This document shows, one piece after another, positions 57,290-64,000 of a stretch of 64,000 bases of DNA (the stretch's first letter is position 1; every line of letters begins with the position of its first letter). The notes under the pieces were generated by a model, which was not told the DNA's origin, searched no databases, and saw only the letters and a program-made list of their open reading frames with translations. The position numbers and the translations under genes were made by a program. Origin of the DNA: Hypericum androsaemum (lineage: Eukaryota; Streptophyta; Magnoliopsida; Malpighiales; Hypericaceae); NCBI GenBank assembly GCA_963995505.1, contig OZ023187.1, forward strand, positions 7,651,176 to 7,715,175, given 5' to 3'.

Positions 57290-58205
57290 TGCTATTGGTT
57301 TTAATATGCAGGGATATTGGTTTTAACGTGTATCGCTATTGGTTTACAGCTTTATTGATATTAGTTTTCACTTGTATTGATTTTGATTTTAGTGTGCATT
57401 GATATTGGTTTTAGCCTGTAGTGCTATTGGTTTTGCGCTTTATTAATATTGGTTTTCACCTGAATTGATATAGGTTTTTTGGTGATATTGATATTGGTTT
57501 TAGGCTATTTTGCTATTGGTTATATTGGTTTTTACCTGAATTGATATTGATTTCTGTTGTATTGATATTAGTTTGACGATGTAGTGATATTGGTTTGACG
57601 ATGTAGTGGTATTGGTTTCTGTTGTATTGATATTGGTTTGGCGTTGTATTGATATTGGTTTGACGTTTTAGTGATATTGGTTTGACGATGTAGTGATATT
57701 AGTTTATAGCAGTTTTGATATTATTTTTTGGCTGTCCTTATATAGCTTTTCAGCTTCATTGATATTGGTTTGTACCTTCTTTGATATTAGTTTTCACATT
57801 AATTGATATTGGTTCGTACCTTCATTGATATTGGTTTATACCTTTAGTGATATTTGTTATTGAAATTGGTTTATATGTAATGGTTTACATCTTATTCAGA
57901 TCGAAGTATGGTTGGAATAATTGATTATCAAGATGACAATTATAATCAACAAACTGGAGGTATAGTATGTGAATTGATACTGCTTTCAGCTTTACTGATA
58001 TTGGTTTCTAACAGTGTTCATATTGGTTTTTAGCCGTGCTCATCCTAGTTTTCAGCTTTATTGATATTGGTTTGTACGTTTAGTGATAGTTGCTTTGAGG
58101 TGTTATTAATATTGGTTTCCATCTTTATTGATATTGGTTTGTAACTTTAGTGATATTGGTTTTTCACTATATAGACATTGGTTTTAACTTTATTGATATT
58201 GGTAA
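57290..58205 (+). repeat. Left tandem array, core GATATTGGTTT, more diverged
   Basis: Units of about 21-25 bp with variants such as GTACCTTCATT and ATCTTTATT. It is less regular than the array at 5580-6345, so this copy is older or recombines less. Confidence 0.88.
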
Positions 58206-58283
58206 ACATCGCTCGCTTGAATTCGTTAATCGTTACTTGATTTATTGTCATCTTTTTACTAAACATTAAAACATTTCCATTTC

Positions 58284-58519
58284 AAGGTACACCAACGCCT
58301 CAAGCATAACAAGGTGAAGATGTCCAGACAACATCCAAAGCATGGAGAAAATGTATAAAGAAACGTACAAATCCGAACAAGTCAAGAAAGAGATTGAAAA
58401 GCGGTAATGAGGTTGGTCGGCAAAAAGCAATGGCAAAGCATCAGAAGACAAAACAGAAGCAACAAACCAGTCATACTGATGTCTCGAACCAGCAGACAAT
58501 ACAAAAAAAAATTGCATGG
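58284..58519 (+). pseudogene. Exon-like lysine-rich block between the arrays
   Basis: After CAAG|GT-like context the frame reads EDVQTTSKAWRKCIKKRTNP, then KSRKRLKSGNEVGRQK and KHQKTKQKQQTSHTD to an in-frame stop; one stop also precedes it. It has coding-like composition and resembles a basic transposase tail or nuclear-protein tail, unidentified. The following segment (GGACATAGATTTGAATCGAC) is shared with the centre of the other large element. Confidence 0.4.
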
Positions 58520-58669
58520 ACATAGATTTGAATCGACCACTAAACTATTTTTGAACTTGGAATATTATAAAGACCAAAAGATTGTCCAAAAGTTAACATC
58601 TTGTTATTGCTTAACATTCGGGAATTTTTTTAGCTTATCTTAAATTTGAACATCATGTTATTTATGATA

Positions 58670-60110
58670 TTGGTACATCTTAAAATCAATATCTCCATAT
58701 CACAAAACCAATATCATTACAGACTGAAACTAATATCAATTCAGCTAAAACCAATATCACTACAACAAAAAATCAATATTCCTGCAGCTGAGGACCAATA
58801 TCGCTACAGATCAAAACCAATATCGGTACCGACTAAAAATAATATCAATTCAGCTGAAAACCAATATCACTACACCAAAAAACCAATATTCCTGTAGCTG
58901 AAGACCAATATCGCTAGGCCTGTGGGATGTGAAAATTGGACTACCAATATCACTCAAAGTAAAACAATAACGATACACCTAAATGCCAATCTCAGCAGAC
59001 CTGAAAACCAATATCTCTACAGCTGAAAATCAATATCTCCACAGCTGTAAACCAATATCTCCACATCTCAAAACTAAAACTAATAAACCAATTATGAACT
59101 TGGCATATTATAAAAACCAATATCAATCAAAACGCACACCAATCACAATACATACTCAAACCAACATCGACACATACTCAAACTAGTTTGTAAATAGACT
59201 AAAACCAATATCGAAACATACTCAAGCTAATAACGTTTCAATGTGTAAAATGAGTGTATATACAAACAAAATAAGTCTGCAACAAGCCGATAAACATTAG
59301 ATAATAACCATCGCTTGGCATTAGCCCCAATTTAGTAGCTTCTGTCTTTAATTTTTCCCTTTCTGCTGGAGTCAATCATTTTTCAAAAATGACATCTTCA
59401 TTCCCAAAATCCAGATCATACATTCTTCTGACATGCTCATCAGATAAAACAAACTTCTTTTCCAGAAATTTACAGACTTTGACAACTTCCATCAAGTCGA
59501 TCGGATCAAGATCCAGGCCAGTTAACTCCAATAGAAACCCAAATCCAGCCATTCGTATGTACCCACTTCTTTGTTCCTTTGACGTGCGAGAGGTTTAGTT
59601 ATGCAAAAACTCATTCACACTAATTATCTTGGTGGGCTTGCAAAATAGCACAAAACTCTACAACAAAAATTAAAAAAATTCAAACAAATATCAATAAACC
59701 TTCAAACCAATATCATTACAGCCTATAACTAATATCAATGCATCGTCAAACCAATATCAATACAACAGAAAACCAATATCAATACATCGTCAAACCAATA
59801 TCAATACATCGTCAAACCAATAACAATACAGCCTATAACCAATTTCAACACATAGTCAAACCAAAATCAATACAACAAATAAGAAATAACAATACAGTCT
59901 ACAACCAATATCAATACATCGTCAAACCAATATAAATACAACTAAAAACCAATATCGATATATCGTCAAACTAATATCAACATCCAAAATATCAATATCA
60001 TTACATCGTCAAACCAATATCAAACAATGAAAAACCAATACCACTACAGCTAAAAACTAATATCAACAAATCATCAACCTCTTATCAACACATCTAAAAC
60101 CAGTATGTAA
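58670..60110 (-). repeat. Right tandem array, inverted (AAACCAATATC)
   Basis: Many units such as AAACCAATATCAATACATCG, also forms with AACAGAA, GTCAAACC and AGCTGAA spacers. It is interrupted by a unique stretch at 59220-59700. The unit is the reverse complement of the left-array unit. Confidence 0.88.
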
Positions 60111-60539
60111 ACACCTAAAAACCAATATCGCAACAGCTAGCTAAAAACAAAGATGAAAACAAACGAAATCCCAAAACATTGATACATCAAATCTTCCACA
60201 ATATTGTACATCATTCAGCCTACAAATAAATCAAAAATTAGTACCTTTTCCTTTTGAGGTTCCCCCTTGTCATCTCTTATGATCTTCTCCGCAGCCTCCG
60301 ACTTCTTCTTCAAATTCTTCATTATTGAACTTCCAGACAAGACTTGCATAAAAAAATAGACAAGGACACAAGAGCATAAACCAATGAACAACCGAGGACC
60401 ATTCGACGCTTGTAAACCCTAATCCGACAAACAGGAAAAACCAATATCTCAGCTAACAAGAGACACAACTTGGAGGAAAAAATTACACCTTTGGATAGCC
60501 CACAGAAAAAGATTGCTCCTTTAATCGGGTCGCTTCTCG

Positions 60540-60960
60540 CCACGGAAAAGAAGGAGACTAGTGGAGCACTAGAGAGAGATCTGGACGGGTGGCGGTCACG
60601 GAGGGATGGCAGACACGGAGGGGCAGTCGAGCACGGAGAGGAGCACTAGAATAAGGGGTGGCCGTTACGGAGGAATTTTCGTGATGGAGTGGTGACAACC
60701 ACGGAGGGGAAAGCGAGCATGGACGGGTGGCGGTCACGGAGGGGAAGGCGAGCAACGACGGGGCGCAGTCACGGAGGGGAAGGCGAGCAATAACGGGGGG
60801 CGGTCACGGAGGCCAAACTGAGCAACGACGGGCGGCGGTCACGGAAGAGGAGACGGAGAGAAAAAGAAAACTAATGAAAGAGTGGGAGGGAAACGTGGGA
60901 GGAAAAAGTGAGAGGTTGGGCCAAAAATTTTGAATTGACATGGGAGAGGAAGAGAATTAT
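60540..60960. repeat. GC-rich block with ~40-bp tandem units
   Basis: CGGTCACGGAGGGGAAGGCG recurs about seven times between 60590 and 60850. It occupies the same place as the unrelated GC-rich block in the 4828-8481 element. Confidence 0.7.
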
Positions 60961-61940
60961 TTTTAGAAATTGGTATTTACTTGGGTAAAAAAGTCAATAA
61001 TGTCCCTGATGATTTTGGACCATCAGATTTTAGAAATTGAACACCCAAATAAATCTAATGGTTAATAATATAGTCCCCACCTGTGGACAAAAAATCCTTA
61101 GTCCCCACTCAATCCGGTCTCCCATCGCCATGGTTCAATGGTGATTCTAGAACCATTGGTTATCGTTAACCGTCGATTCAACCGAAAACTGTGGCTTTTA
61201 AAAAAGTACAAAAAATAATTGGGCTTGAATTTAATATACTTGATTAAGTTGCCTACATATCTATACCTCTAAAGAAACCAAATCCAACATAGTATTCTTA
61301 CTTTTATAGAGCTAGTCATATAATTTGATGAGTTTGTATTTTTGTCGGTGTATATGGAATCAATGTCGTATAACTTTATTGAGTATTATCAACATTTGGT
61401 GAGGCAGTTTGAGACTTAGATGTAGAAGCCTATTTTTCTTTGAGTGCTTAAAAGAGGGAAATTTTTTTTAATTATTTTAAGAAATAAGGTCCTTCTGATT
61501 TGTCAGTTAACCTAGCCTTTTCCGTCCATTAGAACTAACAAAGAATAGTACGAGAATACTCACATATTATCCATCGGCTTTTGGGCTGATCTTAGGTGTT
61601 TCACTCACTAAATCATAAATAAATAACTGATTTAGCTTCACTTATATGCAATACGTTTAACAATATCAAAAAAAACTTACTTATTAAACCACTAAAATTA
61701 TCACTATATGCAAATAACGAAGTTTGTGAACATAAACGAACTTTTTCCAAAATTTGCACCGAACTTGTTGGTTGAACCAATGGTTAGAACCATCAGTTTC
61801 ACGGTTTGTATAGTGGTAAAACCTTAACTGTAACTCTGACAAAGTTAACGGTAACGATTAGTGAATGGCGAAACCTTAACCGCAATCGGTAGTTCAAGAA
61901 CTGTCAGTCCACTATTCAAACGAAATTGTGGCAACCCCTA

Positions 61941-63429
61941 ACTAGAATATACATTTGCCTACAACATATAACCAATAAGAAGGAAAAAGGAACTTGTAAT
62001 ACAACTCAAATGCTATATTTATTACAGGCTAGTAGTTATATGCCAGTAGCAACTAACAACTTTGAGCTGAATTTCATGGGCTTTACAGGCCTGGATCTAT
62101 ATGGTCCCGCATGCGATCTCTACCAGATCGGAGCTTAACTGTTTTGCCCATACTATTTGTCAACCGTCCAATATTTCGGATAGTCAAAAATCTAGATACT
62201 GAGATATGGATATTCAAATTATCTGAAAATTCACTACTAATTGGTTTATATAATTTGAAACAAAAAACTATTAAGTATTTACACTATGTTGTCCAAGAAA
62301 CCTTCTTCATAACTAGGCAATCATTGTATTTATTTATGGATAGAGATATGAAGATGATACATTATGTACTTTACAAACAATGGTTCTCATTGGTTGAGTG
62401 GTCGGTAGAGATCCGTGTAGTTGGACGACAACTAACGATGATGTTGAGCACTCATGAGGGCACGACTCGTCAGCTTCTAATATTCTCACAATTTTAACAA
62501 ACAATCATTAAAATTGAGAATTGTCGAATTTTTAAACGCTGAGCAAATAAGACCTTAAATAGGGGACATAATCGACCTTCTTTTCTACTGGTTTTAGAGA
62601 GGACTTAATTATAATTCTATATCTTGTGATGTTTTCAACAGCGCGAATTACCGGTTATGGCAAGAACCTTTTTCCTTGTCATGACGTGCGTCGCTATCTC
62701 ACTCTTAATTAAAAATTTTAAAATAAAATTTAGGGATAATTACCCTAAGGTCCCTAGTATTTAAGCAAATCCCTCTTTTAGTCCTTACTGTTTTCAATAA
62801 CCTTTTTCGATCATTCTAGTTTGAAATAATAGCTCTTTTTGGTCCCTGGCTCCGGCACCGAAGAATTTCTCTGGCAAAAAGGCACATGAAAGGATGAAAC
62901 TGTTCCTCAGTCGAAAAAAAATCTAACTTTTTCAACCTCTAGAACATCAAGAACACACTAAAAACACATTCAAAAATACCAAGAACACACTCAAGAACAT
63001 CAAGAACACCTAATTAACAAAACACTTACAACATCCAATTAAACACTAAGATCTGATTAATTAAACAAACAAAATCTCGCAAACTAAACAAACCGAACCC
63101 TAATTCTGAAATCTCCTACGAACATTACCACCAATCAGATTAATAATGTTTTTTGAAAGGGAAAACTAGAACCCAATGGTCACCACGGAGGAGCGAGGAA
63201 GGACGCGACGCCCTTCGAGATGTCTTCCTTCACGCCACATGGCGAGGCGGACTCAGCCTCCTCCTCCTCCAGCGGCTACCCACCGGGGATCCGCGTCTCC
63301 AGCCTCATCGACAGCTGTCACGATGTTAGTGGTGATCGTGATTAGCTAATTATTAGTTTTACTTTGAGTCGTGGTCATGTCCGGGCCACTTTGGTATTGT
63401 TGTTGAATTCCCTAAAAGTGCGGGATAAC
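61941..63429. other. No recognised gene; possible further element
   Basis: 62735-62800 (AATTACCCTAAGGTCCC and AGTCCTTACTG) recalls the inverted ends of other MULE-like elements here, but no partner end was found. 63180-63320 is GC-rich and coding-like (TPHGEADSASSSSSGYPPG), unidentified. Confidence 0.3.
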
Positions 63430-63773
63430 GGTTTTGGATTGAGTGGGGATTACTAAAAAGTTGTCTCCATGGAGAACACTGATTCAGAGTCCTTGGATCC
63501 CATTTTTTATTAAAAAATCGATCTGATGGTCAATATCACACGAAAGATATTTTTGACCATATATCCAAAAAATGCCAACTAAGATTTCACCCACATTAAT
63601 TTTGCCGCCCACATTAATTCTGCCGCACACATTGATTCCACATTAATTTCACTTTTTGACCATATATCTCTTCCTCTTCTCCTCTCTTTCCTGGTCACTT
63701 ACTTTTCTCTCTCTCCCTCTCTCTCTAACCCTAAACCCAACCTCTTCTCCGCTTCGCCTCTCTTCTCATTTTT

Positions 63774-63830
63774 GTTCACCGGAACCACCTTCAATGGGAA
63801 GAAGTTCGACGCCGACCTCGCCCGCTTCCA
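63774..63830 (+). pseudogene. Unidentified captured exon-like fragment
   Basis: Reads FTGTTFNGKKFDADLARFQ and ends at a CAG|GTACCC donor. It has good coding composition, but I do not know the parent gene. Confidence 0.3.
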
Positions 63831-63882
63831 GGTACCCCCTCCCGCCACTCTTCTTCTCTTTGTGTTTCTTTTCTTTTTTCGG

Positions 63883-64000
63883 TACGCCGTCGACAACTTC
63901 TTCCTTCTCTTCTCCACCTACATTGTCTTCTCCATGTAGCTCGGCTTCGGCATGATCTGGCCGGCTCCGTCCGCACCAACATTCTCGACGCCGCCACCGA
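63883..64000 (+). pseudogene. Captured ammonium transporter (AMT1) fragment
   Basis: Reads YAVDNFFLLFSTYIVFSM, then a stop in place of the usual glutamine, then LGFGM. This matches the first transmembrane helix of plant AMT1 transporters (YAVD..YLLFSAYLVF.MQLGFAM). After a frame change it reads LAGSVRTNILDAAT, matching AGSVR and NVLDAA with the intervening ~9 residues deleted. With a stop, a frameshift and a deletion it is not functional. It sits in a MULE-like end, so transduplication is the likely origin. Confidence 0.68.

Larger units (their letters stand above)
56558..61122 (+). mobile_element. 4.57-kb non-autonomous MULE with inverted tandem arrays
   Basis: The left end is GGGGAGGGATTTGATGGGAC; the right end, read inward, is GGAGACCGGATTGAGTGGGG. 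Flanks CATCCCAT (56550-56557) and CATCGCCAT (61123-61131) are a 9-bp duplication that has lost one base on the left. Order: hairpin TAGTCCCC/GGGGACTA, C/T-rich leader and a coding-like block (56990-57190, MDRLPPPSSFAGLLL) nearly identical to the 4828-8481 element; left array (57290-58205); an exon-like block (58284-58519); right array in opposite orientation (58670-60110); a GC-rich block (60540-60960); right subterminal region. No transposase is present. Confidence 0.87.
56441..61940. mobile_element. Possible hAT element interrupted by a MULE
   Basis: The left end is TAGGGGTGACCACGTTTTCG at 56441; the right end at 61940, read inward, is TAGGGGTTGCCACAATTTCG. Without the 4.57-kb MULE inside (56558-61122), the host unit would be about 0.93 kb, a normal size for a non-autonomous hAT. 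I find no clear 8-bp duplication at its borders, so the pairing of these two ends is tentative. Confidence 0.42.
63430..64000 (-). mobile_element. Partial MULE of the same end family, reversed, cut by the window edge
   Basis: GGATTGAGTGGGGATTACTA at 63436 matches the right ends of the other family members read inward, followed by the shared subterminal phrase ATCTGATGGTCAATATCAC. The other end lies outside the window. Gene-derived blocks follow (63770-64000). Confidence 0.55.

Overview
The window is nuclear DNA of a flowering plant: intron-bearing genes with GT/AG junctions, plastid-targeted and plant-only protein families, and a dense load of plant transposons. I cannot name the species; AT-rich intergenic DNA and gene-family resemblance do not separate a eudicot from an early-diverging angiosperm.

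Genes. Four multi-exon genes can be read end to end: a plastid fatty-acid-binding protein of the chalcone-isomerase fold (FAP3-like, +, 27992-29784), a short receptor-like kinase (At1g78530-like, -, 30493-31901), a plant STAT-type linker-SH2 protein (-, 36121-38441) and a seven-exon gene with a methyl-CpG-binding-like segment (-, 42787-44729). A solanesyl diphosphate synthase gene (+, 15171-17160) is a pseudogene. A RING-in-between-RING E3 ligase exon (-, 2209-3012) lies near the left end. SPS, kinase and SH2 neighbours recall the Arabidopsis At1g78510/At1g78530/At1g78540 block, so 15-38.4 kb looks like an old collinear segment pried apart by insertions.

Mobile DNA. Most of the rest is transposons, many with exact ends and target-site duplications (TSDs). 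The most unusual is a Mutator-like (MULE) family with short G-rich ends and 9-bp TSDs (3811-4109, 4828-8481, 56558-61122, and a partial reversed relative from 63430). The two large members carry long tandem arrays of a 21-22 bp unit with core GATATTGGTTT in the left arm and the reverse complement AAACCAATATC in the right arm, so each is a giant fold-back. Two further MULE-type elements (11535-12243 and 45093-45801) have long inverted ends and 9-bp TSDs. hAT-type elements with 8-bp TSDs lie at 10585-11434, 34292-35152 and 46463-48280, with older ones at 9041-10447 and 56441-61940. An almost pristine Ty1/copia element (18908-27466) has LTRs differing at one base, an uninterrupted 1391-codon polyprotein, and an unusual 2.4-kb leader with an extra ORF.

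Other repeats are a ~500-bp higher-order tandem array at 48.4-50.9 kb, remnants of LINE, Ty3/gypsy, MULE transposase and other LTR elements, and displaced fragments of host genes (eIF4B at 51.5 kb; an ammonium transporter at the right edge inside a MULE-like end). The functional genes sit in 28-45 kb; both flanks are transposon-dominated.
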